Part shown: positions 8,644-16,448 of the stretch, one piece after another
How positions within the stretch are numbered: position 1 is the stretch's first letter
Layout of the letters: each line of letters opens with the position of its first letter
Source of the DNA: Planctomycetota bacterium
GTDB lineage: Bacteria; Planctomycetota; Phycisphaerae; UBA1845; UTPLA1
DNA length: 29,096 bases
Direction of reading: 5' to 3'
NCBI GenBank assembly: GCA_016712275.1
Contig: JADJRI010000066.1
Span: 1-29,096 of the forward strand
The notes under the pieces: generated by a model
What the model was told of the DNA's origin: nothing
Database searches by the model: none
The model's input: the letters and a program-made list of their open reading frames with translations, nothing else
Position numbers and translations under genes: made by a program

Positions 8644-10392
8644 ATGACCATGATGCGAATCACACAATTCGCCGCCTTTTCGATGGCCGGATTAATTGCC
8701 GTTACCCCCGGATTCGCGCAAGTTGATCACCGCGTTCGGAGCAACTCGGAAAGCGGGGCGGGACGGGCGCTCGACGCAAACAATCAGGTCGGTTCCGGCG
8801 GCTTCAACCAACCCACGCAATCTCAATATGGCTTTGACTATGGTCAACGGGCCAATGAGATCATTACGGGCAACGTAACCGGCCTTGCCGGATTTCAGGG
8901 AATCTCTCCCATCGTGGCGAACAATGCGTTTCGAGTCGGTCTACCCAGCGCCGGGTTGGCCCAATTCCGTGCGACGTCGGTGGGGCTTCCCGATGTGAGG
9001 AGCGGCTTTCTCACTGGCGGTCCGAGTTCTTATTATGATACTCAGCAGATCATTCCCGACGCTGGATCAATCGCCCGATCCGTCAATCTGCCCGGCTCAA
9101 CTTTTTTGAGTTCACCGTATCGTCGACCGCCCATGCCGTATGAACGTGAATTGCAGCAGCAATTCCTGATCCGCGATCCCAGTGACACGCGCTTACAAGC
9201 CAATCAGAGTATTGCGCCCCAGACTCGACAAACGCCCATAGTCCCGGGAACATCGGGCTCGTCCGTCACAGACACGTCGCGCGTTTCGCCGTTTGCCAAC
9301 GCGGCCGGTTCTTCCATATTCGGAACGCCCTCGCTTGCTCAGCCCTTGTCTCTCAATGCGAATCCGCAGTCCATTTATCCGATTGATTTTCACTCGCCCT
9401 CGGCCGGTCGGCTAAATCCACTGGGCAATCGTCCCGATCAGCGACTGGCATCGGATACGCCCATCGGAATGCGCAAATCGCTGACAAACGAAACAAGGCC
9501 GGACGATCCATTGTCGCCCTTGGGGTCGGGTGATTTGTCTGAAAGGGGTCCATTGGCGGGACCGGTATTGAATCAGGGTCCGCTGGGACCCGATGGTATG
9601 CCGTTGCAATCGTCGATCAAGACGACGGCACTCACCGGCGGCGATCGTTTCCTCGACATGGTTGCGGCGGTTCAGGCGGCACAGGGCGACGGGATAAAAG
9701 ACCTGGGATTCATCGCCAGGGCGAAAAGCAATTCGTCGAGTTCTGACGAAAAGAGTTCCACAGAAAATGGGTCGACCGACTTAAATGTTATGCCACCCGC
9801 CGGGAGTGATACGCCTGCGCCGAAGACCGGAAGTGTCTCGGATATGGCTTCGGCCGCGAAGTGGGTCGCCTCCACGCTGGACGATCCGATCAAAACGTTT
9901 ACGGGCCGTTACCAAGGTAAGTTGAACGACAACATGGTTGCCGCGGAGGATGCGTTGCATCGCGGCCAGTTCTATTCGGCCGCGCGATTTTACGAAATCG
10001 CTTCCAACATCGATCCGTCGAATCCGCTTCCGCTGCTGGGCCGCGGACACGCCCTGACGGCCGCCGGGGATTACATGTCAGCCGTCGTCTCGATTGAGCG
10101 TGGAATTGCGCGGTTTCCTCAAATTGCCGCCTTCCGGATTGATTTGCCCGCCATCGTCGGACGGCATGATGTGTTCGATATTCGCCGCGCCGATCTCGAA
10201 TCGCGGCTCGAAACCCTGGAAGATTATCGCCTTAGATTCCTGTTGGGTTATCTGGAAATATATTCGGGCATGACTGAGCGCGGCCTGAATGACCTCAACA
10301 AGGCCTCCAGTCAGGCGCCGTCAGATTCGATGATCGCATTGTTCCCCGATTTCGTCACCGGAAAGACGCCGGTTCCTGAATTAAGGGACTGA
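8644..10392 (+). CDS. Secreted protein with low-complexity N-terminal region and C-terminal TPR repeats
   Basis: A 582-residue exported protein of unknown function. ATG 8644 follows a GGGAG site by 8 bases. The first 25 residues form a signal peptide (hydrophobic core AFSMAGLIAV, cleavage near GFAQ). Residues about 27-400 are rich in Ser, Gly, Pro, Asn and Gln with little predicted structure, like a long secreted linker. From about residue 430 the sequence becomes helical with TPR-like units (ALHRGQFYSAARFYEIA, then GHALTAAGDYMSAVVSIERG). TPR domains usually mediate protein-protein contacts. It has no lipobox and no membrane anchor after the signal. I recognise no catalytic motif. It is a single transcription unit followed by a long non-coding stretch. 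Confidence 0.75.
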   Translation: MTMMRITQFAAFSMAGLIAVTPGFAQVDHRVRSNSESGAGRALDANNQVGSGGFNQPTQSQYGFDYGQRANEIITGNVTGLAGFQGISPIVANNAFRVGLPSAGLAQFRATSVGLPDVRSGFLTGGPSSYYDTQQIIPDAGSIARSVNLPGSTFLSSPYRRPPMPYERELQQQFLIRDPSDTRLQANQSIAPQTRQTPIVPGTSGSSVTDTSRVSPFANAAGSSIFGTPSLAQPLSLNANPQSIYPIDFHSPSAGRLNPLGNRPDQRLASDTPIGMRKSLTNETRPDDPLSPLGSGDLSERGPLAGPVLNQGPLGPDGMPLQSSIKTTALTGGDRFLDMVAAVQAAQGDGIKDLGFIARAKSNSSSSDEKSSTENGSTDLNVMPPAGSDTPAPKTGSVSDMASAAKWVASTLDDPIKTFTGRYQGKLNDNMVAAEDALHRGQFYSAARFYEIASNIDPSNPLPLLGRGHALTAAGDYMSAVVSIERGIARFPQIAAFRIDLPAIVGRHDVFDIRRADLESRLETLEDYRLRFLLGYLEIYSGMTERGLNDLNKASSQAPSDSMIALFPDFVTGKTPVPELRD

Positions 10393-10445
10393 TCATTTAT
10401 TCGGATTTGCGTCAGCCAATTCGTCGTTTCCCCATGCGCAAAAAG

Positions 10446-10482
10446 AAAGCACCGAGCGCCTCAGGGGCAGTCCCGGTGCTTT
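10446..10482 (-). terminator. Strong hairpin, terminator-like on the minus strand
   Basis: AAAGCACCG (10446-10454) pairs perfectly with CGGTGCTTT (10474-10482) around a 19-base loop. On the minus strand the stem is followed by a T-rich tract (TTTCTTTTT), as in an intrinsic terminator. On the plus strand only TTTCC follows, so for the upstream TPR gene it would be a weaker stop. No minus-strand gene enters from the right nearby, so its direction of use is uncertain. Confidence 0.45.
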
Positions 10483-10590
10483 CCGGAGGGGAAAGAAGCC
10501 GAAAGTAATTGCCTGTATTGAGCAGGCGATGAAAACCAACCTTCCAATGAATACCCGACCTTCACGGTCCCAATATTCTACGCACACACC

Positions 10591-10641
10591 AATCGGTTAT
10601 CCACAAACATCGACCAAATTCTCTAATCGGCATAACCGATT
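10591..10641. other. DnaA box inside a 10-bp inverted repeat
   Basis: A perfect DnaA box TTATCCACA (10597-10605) overlaps the left arm of an inverted repeat, AATCGGTTAT (10591-10600) and ATAACCGATT (10632-10641), which are exact reverse complements 31 bases apart. An AT-rich stretch follows. It could be a DnaA titration or regulatory site, or part of an origin. Confidence 0.45.
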
Positions 10642-10735
10642 CAGGCCTCCCAGTCGGCCCGAGGAAAATCATAGTGTGTCTTTAATGGCACTCCCTAATA
10701 TATCTATACGTCTGATACGTCCTAAATTCGACCGG

Positions 10736-10760
10736 AATGCCAGTTAATTCGGCATTTTTT
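10736..10760 (+). terminator. Candidate intrinsic terminator
   Basis: AATGCC (10736-10741) pairs with GGCATT (10751-10756) across a 9-base loop, and the stem runs into a TTTTTT tract at 10755-10760. The stem is short, but the T run fits a rho-independent terminator on the plus strand, far downstream of the TPR gene. Confidence 0.35.
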
Positions 10761-10848
10761 GCAAAAACAGCCGTTACCGGACGGTGGCGGGCAGCTTTGA
10801 CAGAATTCTCGGCACATTTTCCCCGTCTGACGGCAATCTCGGCGCAGT

Positions 10849-10876
10849 TTGACTTCCATTGGCAACGCCTTACACT
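10849..10876 (+). promoter_or_regulatory. Candidate promoter of the tRNA-Arg gene
   Basis: TTGACT (10849-10854) and TACACT (10871-10876) are 16 bases apart and match the sigma-70 consensus at 5 of 6 and 4 of 6 positions. They lie about 110 bases before the tRNA, implying a processed 5' leader of about 100 bases. Confidence 0.4.
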
Positions 10877-10985
10877 ACAAGTGGTTAGCGGTCGTTGGCG
10901 GCATTTTCAACCGAAAGCCGGGTTTGGGCCCTGTCGGGTGCCCATCTGGAGCGAGGTTTTGCCCCAAGTCTGTTGATTGCATTTT

Positions 10986-11059
10986 GATCCCGTAGCTCAG
11001 CTGGATAGAGCGCGGCCCTGCGAAGGCCGAGGTCGGACGTTCGAATCGTCTCGGGATCG
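10986..11059 (+). tRNA. tRNA-Arg, anticodon GCG
   Basis: A full cloverleaf folds by eye. The acceptor stem is GATCCCG/CGGGATC with discriminator G (11059). The D arm is GCTC/GAGC with GG and A20 in the loop. The anticodon stem is CGGCC/GGCCG around loop CTGCGAA, the variable loop is 5 bases, and the T arm is GGACG/CGTCT with loop TTCGAAT. The anticodon at 11020-11022 is GCG, which reads the Arg codon CGC. A20, C35 and G36 are arginine identity elements. CCA is not encoded. Most bacteria read this box with an ACG tRNA modified to inosine, so a G34 version is unusual. Confidence 0.92.
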
Positions 11060-11100
11060 TTTTGTTTCTCCTTGTTGTTGGCGCTATGTCGACGGGATTT

Positions 11101-11126
11101 GGCCCTTTTAGAACCGGCCTTTTTTT
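11101..11126 (+). terminator. Weak terminator-like hairpin after tRNA-Arg
   Basis: GGCC (11101-11104) can pair with GGCC (11116-11119), followed at once by seven T (11120-11126). The 4-bp stem is short, but the long T tract in a GC-rich genome suggests transcript ending between the tRNA and mqnE. Confidence 0.3.
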
Positions 11127-11185
11127 CCTTTTAATACTGTCGAAAAGATCCGCAACGGGCGGCCACTCGACTATCATTCCGCGCT

Positions 11186-12454
11186 ATGTTCGCGACGCAA
11201 AACAGCAAGTCAATTCCGGCAATTGCTGAAAAAATTGAGGCGGGCGAGAGGCTCTCGTTTGAGGACGGCCTCGCGCTCTACACGTCGCGCAACATTCACG
11301 AGATCGGTCGATTGGCCAATCTGGTGCGAGAGCGCATGCACGGGCGCGTTGCATATTTCAACGTCAATCGGCACATCAACTATTCGAATTACTGCGTGCT
11401 TCGGTGCAAGTTCTGTTCATTCTATCGGCCGTATCCAAAAGACGGCGCAGCACAGGGCGATCGAAGTAATGATGCCAACCAAGCACCCTCCCTTGGTGAC
11501 ATCAGACTGCCGATGCTGGGCGACGCGATCGTACAGCCCGATGCCTATGAAATGAGCCACGACGATGTCGTTCGCGCCGCGAGCGAAGCTTACATGCGCG
11601 GAGCCACCGAGGTTCATGTCGTCGGCGGTTTGCATCCCAAGTTGCCGTTCTCGTATTACCTTGATCTGTGTCGGGCCATTCGCACCGCCTGTCCGAAGAT
11701 TCACATCAAGGGATTTACGGCCATCGAGATTATCCACTTTACGCGCATCACCCGGCCGCGATTGTCCATTTGTGAAGTCCTGGAGCAACTGAGAGACGCG
11801 GGTCTGGGCAGTCTGCCCGGCGGCGGGGCGGAAATCTTCGACGACCGGGTGCATGGCGAGGCCTATCGCAACAAGGTCGGCGAGGCCGGCTGGTTTGACG
11901 TGCATCGAACTGCTCATGACATCGGCATGTATACGAACGCGACCATGCTGTACGGCCACGTCGAGACTGTTGAAGAGCGCGTTCGGCACATGATCAAATT
12001 GCGGGAACATCAGGACGAATCGCTGCAGTCGAGAAAGGCGGCGTTCAACTGTTTTATTCCGCTCTCGTTTATTCCGGATGACAGCGAATTGGCACACCTG
12101 CCGGGGCCGACCGGGCTCGACGATCTTAAGACGCTGGCGATCAGCCGGCTGATGCTCGACAATTTTCCGCACATCAAGGCTTTTTGGATCATGCAGAGTG
12201 CGAAACTCGCGCAAATTTCCCTCAATTGGGGGGTCGACGATATTGACGGTACAGTCGTGCAATACGACATCACCAAGCGCGAAGGCGGATCGGGCAATCG
12301 CCACCAGGAGCTGACGCTCGATCAGTTGGAGCGGCTGATTCGCGAAGCCGGGCGCATTCCTGTCGAACGGGATACGCTCTACCGCCGCATCAATCGCGAG
12401 AATTCCGATTGGCGGCTGGCCGACGAGAGTGGACCGATCTGCACGTCTCGTTAA
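11186..12454 (+). CDS. mqnE: Aminofutalosine synthase MqnE (radical SAM, menaquinone synthesis)
   Basis: Radical SAM enzyme of the futalosine menaquinone pathway. It joins the chorismate-derived MqnA product to SAM-derived adenosine to give aminodeoxyfutalosine. The protein has 422 residues. The 4Fe-4S motif CVLRCKFC has cysteines 70, 74 and 77. LPGGGAEIF in the barrel and the C-terminal FIPDDSELAHLPGPTG and WGVDDIDGTV motifs separate it from MqnC, whose barrel reads GAG-type at the first of these sites. Relatives are usually near 370 residues. The excess is mostly an insert at about residues 83-115, just after the cluster motif, rich in Asp, Ala and Gln. I see no strong ribosome site before ATG 11186. 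No other mqn gene is in the window. It converges with dnaA. Confidence 0.9.
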   Translation: MFATQNSKSIPAIAEKIEAGERLSFEDGLALYTSRNIHEIGRLANLVRERMHGRVAYFNVNRHINYSNYCVLRCKFCSFYRPYPKDGAAQGDRSNDANQAPSLGDIRLPMLGDAIVQPDAYEMSHDDVVRAASEAYMRGATEVHVVGGLHPKLPFSYYLDLCRAIRTACPKIHIKGFTAIEIIHFTRITRPRLSICEVLEQLRDAGLGSLPGGGAEIFDDRVHGEAYRNKVGEAGWFDVHRTAHDIGMYTNATMLYGHVETVEERVRHMIKLREHQDESLQSRKAAFNCFIPLSFIPDDSELAHLPGPTGLDDLKTLAISRLMLDNFPHIKAFWIMQSAKLAQISLNWGVDDIDGTVVQYDITKREGGSGNRHQELTLDQLERLIREAGRIPVERDTLYRRINRENSDWRLADESGPICTSR

Positions 12455-12520
12455 TCTCAAGATTCGTCCGCAATCACCGTTCAGGCAGCGCAAAGTAGAT
12501 GTTCCAGGCTATCAGCGTGA

Positions 12521-12552
12521 AAAAACAGCCCCGGAGCAAGACGCTTCGGGGC
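12521..12552 (-). terminator. Intrinsic terminator of dnaA
   Basis: On the minus strand GCTTCGGGGC and its partner GCCCCGGAGC form a 10-bp stem (one G-T pair) around a loop of about 4 bases, followed by a TTTTTT tract (12526-12521). It lies about 43 bases past the dnaA stop and is the best terminator in the window. Confidence 0.75.
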
Positions 12553-12594
12553 CTGAGAATCTGACTTGGATTTAGTGATAATCGGGCGAGCTGG

Positions 12595-14074
12595 TCACGC
12601 ATGACCCGCCGGCGCCGGTAGCTGCGGCTGTCGATGATAGAGATGCTGCTCGTGGGCTTCCACAAGTTCGCGAAGCTTTCGTGTTTGAACCCCGGCCGCG
12701 CTCTGCCAGGAAACGTCGGCATCGGCGACGAGGCTGGCGTTGATTCGGCGGCAGGCGAGCAGCACGGTGGTGTGGTTCTTGTTGCCCATGAAACGGGCGA
12801 TCTCAGGAAAGCTGTAATTTGTGTGCTTGCGTGCCAGATGCTGGCAATGTTGCGAGCCAGCGCAATTGCACGGGATTGCGCGACGTATGAAGGTCCGCAG
12901 GGGTCAGCCCGAAGAAAGTGGCGACGTTTTGTTCGATGTCGCTGATGGTGAGCAGTTTTCCGGTTTGGGTGAGATGGTCTTCCAGCGCCTGCCGGGCCAG
13001 ATCGAGCGTCACTTCCGACTTGGTCAGCGACGCATATGCGATCAACTTGACCAGACAGCCCTCTAGCTCGCGCACGTTGGCATTGATCTTCTCGGCGATG
13101 TAATCGATGACCGGGGCCGGAACAGCATGTTGCGTGAGGGCGGCGCGGCGGCGGAGGATTTCGCAGCGGGTCGCCTTGTCGGGCCGGTCAATCTTGACCA
13201 CCATGCCGGCAACGATCCGATTGGTGAGCGATTCCGAAAGATCGCTCATCATTTTTGGATGCGCATCGGATGCGAGCACGACGCGCTTTGCATTTGCATT
13301 GATGGCGTTGAACGTGTGGAGAAACTCCTCCTGCGTGGCCTTTTTGTTGGCGATGAATTGCATGTCGTCGAGCAGGAGCACGTCGATGTCGCGGAAGCGG
13401 TGTCGGAACGCATCGAGCCGCCGCTCACGAAGGGCGAGAATGAACTGATTGGTGAACTCCTCCCCCGAAACGTAGAGCCAGCGAACATCGGGCTGTTGTT
13501 CGGAAAGCCCGTTGGCAATGCCCTGCAGCAGATGCGTCTTGCCGAGGCCGCAGCCGCTGTAGATAAACAGCGGCGTCGATTCGGCCAGCGGATTCTCCAC
13601 AATCGACATGACCATGGTGTAGGCCATGCGATTGTTTGAGCCGACCACAAACTGGTCGAGTCGCCCGCGCGGCTTGCGCGATGTAGATTCGACACGTTGC
13701 GCGCCGTTGCCGTTGGTTGCGGCTGCATCCGGATCGCGCAGATCGTTCCCGTTTCGATCCGCGCCCTGCACCATGAACGCGGCTTGGGAATTGAGCTGGC
13801 TCTTGCGCAGCTTTCGGAATAGCACGGGATCGATGGCATAAGAAATCTGCAGCGGCGTCTCAAAGATTTCGGCGGCCACTTGCTGAATCACATCGGCAAA
13901 GTGGTCCTCGATAAAGCTGCCGATGAAGAGATTCGGCACGCCCACTTTCAGATAGCCGTCGCCATGGCTGAATTGTGTCGAGTTCTTAAACCAGATCTTG
14001 TATTTCTGCGGGCCCACGATTTCGGCGATTCTGTTTCGAATACGGTCTTCGATTCCCTGAATTTGTGTTTGCAC
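12595..14074 (-). CDS. dnaA: Chromosomal replication initiator DnaA (frameshifted as sequenced)
   Basis: Initiator ATPase that binds DnaA boxes and melts the origin; about 493 residues after correction. The start is GTG 14074, because a strong GGGAG site lies 6 bases upstream; the longer open frame to 14233 has no such support. The N-terminal interaction domain, a variable linker (residues about 110-150), then the AAA+ core are clear: SGCGLGKTH (Walker A), LLLDDMQF (Walker B), and sensor regions. Domain IV is split over three frames. Adding one base at GGG 12872-12874 and one at TT 12826-12827 rebuilds SRNPRAIALARNIASIWHAK, then HTNYSFPEIARFMGNK and the signature NHTTVLLACRRI. DnaA is essential, so the two shifts are most likely sequencing errors. 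It is transcribed alone, away from its upstream box region. Confidence 0.93.
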
Positions 14075-14449
14075 AGCGCGCTCCCTCAGCGCCCCACGAA
14101 CGGATCGGGGTTCTGAATAATGATGGACAAGTATGAAAAAACCGACCCAAGTGGAGGCAACTTCCAATCCTTCTGGTCCGCCGTGGCCCCTCGGGTGAAC
14201 TGCGGGGCACGTCGACTGAGAGCTGCTTTCCACTGCCGGGATGCGGAGTTTATTACAGAGAATTTATGCGTCAATCAGTAAATTCTTAATGCAATCTTTA
14301 CACACGCAATCGGATTCGAGGAAATAGGAAGTTATGCCTGCATAAAATTTATTGGTCCACGAATTATCCACATGTACGAATCGTGGAGTCCGGGTGTCCC
14401 GATGTCGGATGTGAATTCCTCGCATCCTTCGCTGAATCATGGGTTAAGT
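14075..14449. other. dnaA upstream region with DnaA box and palindromes (possible origin or dnaA control region)
   Basis: No supported gene. The stretch about 14250-14380 is AT-rich against its surroundings. It holds the inverted repeat AGAATTTA/TAAATTCT (14259-14266, 14279-14286), the palindrome TTATGCCTGCATAA (14332-14345) and a perfect DnaA box TTATCCACA (14364-14372). The box lies between arms CCACGA (14357-14362) and TCGTGG (14381-14386). One perfect box fits DnaA autoregulation. The number of boxes is low for a classical oriC, but degenerate boxes cannot be ruled out. Confidence 0.5.
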
Positions 14450-15403
14450 TCAGTCGCGCGGGTTCACCCTTATCATGGCACGACGGCGCGCCGTCTCGCG
14501 AAATCCGAAATTCCCGTAGAGCCGGCGGCCCGCCTCGTTGCGCGCATCGACGGCAAGCGTAACTGTTTTGATTCTTTGATGTTGCGCGATATTCATGACT
14601 TCGGAGATCAGGTGGCCACCGATGTTCTTGCGCCGATGCGCGGGTCGCACACCCATGTAAACAATCTCAAGTACTGGCCGCAGCGGGTTTTGCGCGACCA
14701 GAAGGCATGCCATTGGCTCGTCATCACATTTCAAAAGCTTCCATTGGGCGGGATCGAATCGACCGGCCGACTTGTGGCCCTCAATGACATCCCCGATGCG
14801 GCGAAGCTCGCTCAGCCCCGGGCAATCGGCGCTGCCGACATAGGTGTCAACGATTGTGCGCTCAAAATCGACATGGGCCTCTTCGCTGTAGGGCACCCAG
14901 TGAAATGCCTTCATATTGACACTATGCGGCATATCGACTGACGGAGCGGGAAGATCAATCGCGCATTCCAGATACAGAAGAAGGGCAATCTCCTGAAAGC
15001 CGCAGGCTTCCAGCGCGGAACGGCCGATGTCGTCGTTTTCTTCGAGCAACACCTGCAGCAACCGAACGTCCTCTTCGAAGACATCCTCCATCGCCCGGTG
15101 CGCCAGTGAACGAATGACAATTTCGTTTGTTCCGAGTGCCAGCGCGGTGGGCAGGAGCAACATGGCCGTACGACCGGGTGACACGATGCAAGCGGCGCCC
15201 GCGATGTCATCGGTACTTTTCCGCGCAATCCACAGTCGTCGAAGATCGATCGACATGGCCCGCGCATAATCCAGAAATGCACTGACGTGCCGCTCAAGTT
15301 CGACGGGTCCTTGTCGTGTGTGTGCAAGGCAATAACGCAAAACGGGCCGAAGGGAGGCGTTGCCCGCTCGAACGACTTCAAGATGTTGTAACTGTGCGGC
15401 CAT
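14450..15403 (-). CDS. GNAT family N-acetyltransferase
   Basis: A 317-residue acetyl-CoA-dependent acyltransferase of unknown substrate. The C-terminal half (about 160-310) has the GNAT core: motif A YMGVRPAHRRKNIGGHLI, which binds the CoA pyrophosphate, and the later NEAGRRLYGNFGF segment. The N-terminal half has a degenerate second GNAT-like fold (LLEENDDIGRSALEACGF), so the protein looks like a tandem GNAT, as in mycothiol synthase-type enzymes. ATG 15403 is preferred over TTG 15430, though neither has a clear ribosome site. It is the last gene of a unit with the GT9 transferase 40 bases upstream, which suggests it modifies a sugar or envelope component, but this is inference. Confidence 0.75.
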   Translation of the reverse strand: MAAQLQHLEVVRAGNASLRPVLRYCLAHTRQGPVELERHVSAFLDYARAMSIDLRRLWIARKSTDDIAGAACIVSPGRTAMLLLPTALALGTNEIVIRSLAHRAMEDVFEEDVRLLQVLLEENDDIGRSALEACGFQEIALLLYLECAIDLPAPSVDMPHSVNMKAFHWVPYSEEAHVDFERTIVDTYVGSADCPGLSELRRIGDVIEGHKSAGRFDPAQWKLLKCDDEPMACLLVAQNPLRPVLEIVYMGVRPAHRRKNIGGHLISEVMNIAQHQRIKTVTLAVDARNEAGRRLYGNFGFRETARRRAMIRVNPRD

Positions 15404-15443
15404 TTCAGTTCGGGTGTAGTGTATCGCCAAGTCGGGAATTGAG

Positions 15444-16448
15444 TTAGCAAATTACGGCTTCGACAACGGCATCCGTTGTTGGCCAATCGAGCGGCGTGGA
15501 CATCACCGTTACGCGCGATCCGAGCGGACGCCACCGTCGAGGAGCCGTCGGCCCGAATATCACAACGACCGGCCGGTCCAGAGCGGCGGCAAGATGGGCG
15601 ATGCCGGAATCATTGGAGACAATTGTATGAGCTTTCGAAAGGAACTCGGCCAGTTGAAGTAAATCGTCACATCGGAAAACTGGAGCAGCCCCTTCAAGCG
15701 AGACGATTTGTTCTCCGGCCATTTGTTCCTGCTCCACCGGCCCGAGAAGAAATGCGCATGGACGTTTTGCATCGTTGAAGCTCTTGGCCAGCGAAATGAA
15801 ATTCTCCAATGGCCAGCATTTGGCTCGTGAACCGCTGCCCGGATGGAGCACCGCGAATAGATTTGGCCTGAGAATTGGGTGGGCCTGAAAGAAAGTCGTT
15901 GCCGAATCGGGAAATTCAGAAACGCCAATCGCTTCAGCGGATTGCGATGTAAAGCTGAGTCGTGGTTGCGGCGAAGCGCCGGAAACCTTGAGAACCTTGG
16001 GTTGCAAGGCTTGTCTCAGGTCATCCAACCACTGCCGCGTGATGTGCCGATCCATACTGCTGCGTGGTATGGGATTGATGTCGACGACATACGGCACGCC
16101 GATACTGACAATACGGTTCCGTGCGACACCGGCCGAATCGGCCAACATGTTAATTATGAGGTCGAACTGGCCCAACATTGCGATGATGCGATCCGGAATG
16201 GTGGCATCCGCTGAGAAAATCGCATGGAATCCACCGGTGTCTATATCATGACACTCAGCGACATCCGGGCACATTTTCAGGAGCGGGTGGTAACATCCAC
16301 GGTTGAGCACCGACACGCGCGGAATGCCTGCTTCACGCAATGCTCGAACGAGCGAGAGCATGAGAATCGTGTCGCCGAGCGCACCGGAATGGACGACCAA
16401 TGCACTCTCGATGACTTGACGGCCCCGCTTGACGCCATCAGTATTCAT
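15444..16448 (-). CDS. Glycosyltransferase family 9 (heptosyltransferase-like)
   Basis: A 334-residue GT-B glycosyltransferase resembling ADP-heptose:LPS heptosyltransferases. The N-terminal domain begins with ALVVHSGALGDTILMLSLVR, matching the GT9 signature with its GxxGD acceptor-side loop. The C-terminal domain has LHPGSGSRAKCWPLENF (donor site) and the closing motif SNDSGIAHLAAAL followed by IFGPT. The family moves heptose or related sugars onto lipid A core or other envelope glycans on the inner leaflet. The start ATG 16448 overlaps the upstream stop as ATGA, so it is co-translated with the DUF4159-like gene. The exact sugar is unknown. Confidence 0.85.
   Translation of the reverse strand: MNTDGVKRGRQVIESALVVHSGALGDTILMLSLVRALREAGIPRVSVLNRGCYHPLLKMCPDVAECHDIDTGGFHAIFSADATIPDRIIAMLGQFDLIINMLADSAGVARNRIVSIGVPYVVDINPIPRSSMDRHITRQWLDDLRQALQPKVLKVSGASPQPRLSFTSQSAEAIGVSEFPDSATTFFQAHPILRPNLFAVLHPGSGSRAKCWPLENFISLAKSFNDAKRPCAFLLGPVEQEQMAGEQIVSLEGAAPVFRCDDLLQLAEFLSKAHTIVSNDSGIAHLAAALDRPVVVIFGPTAPRRWRPLGSRVTVMSTPLDWPTTDAVVEAVIC

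Larger units (their letters stand above)
10393..10985. other. 593-base non-coding region with hairpins, a DnaA box and a tRNA promoter
   Basis: No convincing coding frame is seen. In order it holds a 9-bp stem (10446-10482), a small hairpin GCCTG/CAGGC (10511-10527), a perfect DnaA box within a 10-bp inverted repeat (10591-10641), an AT-rich patch (about 10660-10730), a short terminator-like hairpin (10736-10760) and a promoter-like pair (10849-10876) ahead of the tRNA gene. The listed parts are annotated separately. Short open frames here lack ribosome sites. Confidence 0.6.

Noticed and set aside
11417..12493. Long open frame of 358 codons on the minus strand opposite mqnE
   Set aside because: It is antisense to a clearly recognised gene, has no ribosome site or family motif, and is a GC-codon shadow.
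14075..14233. Extended N-terminus of DnaA
   Set aside because: The frame is open, but GTG 14074 has a strong GGGAG site and matches the normal length of the N-terminal domain.
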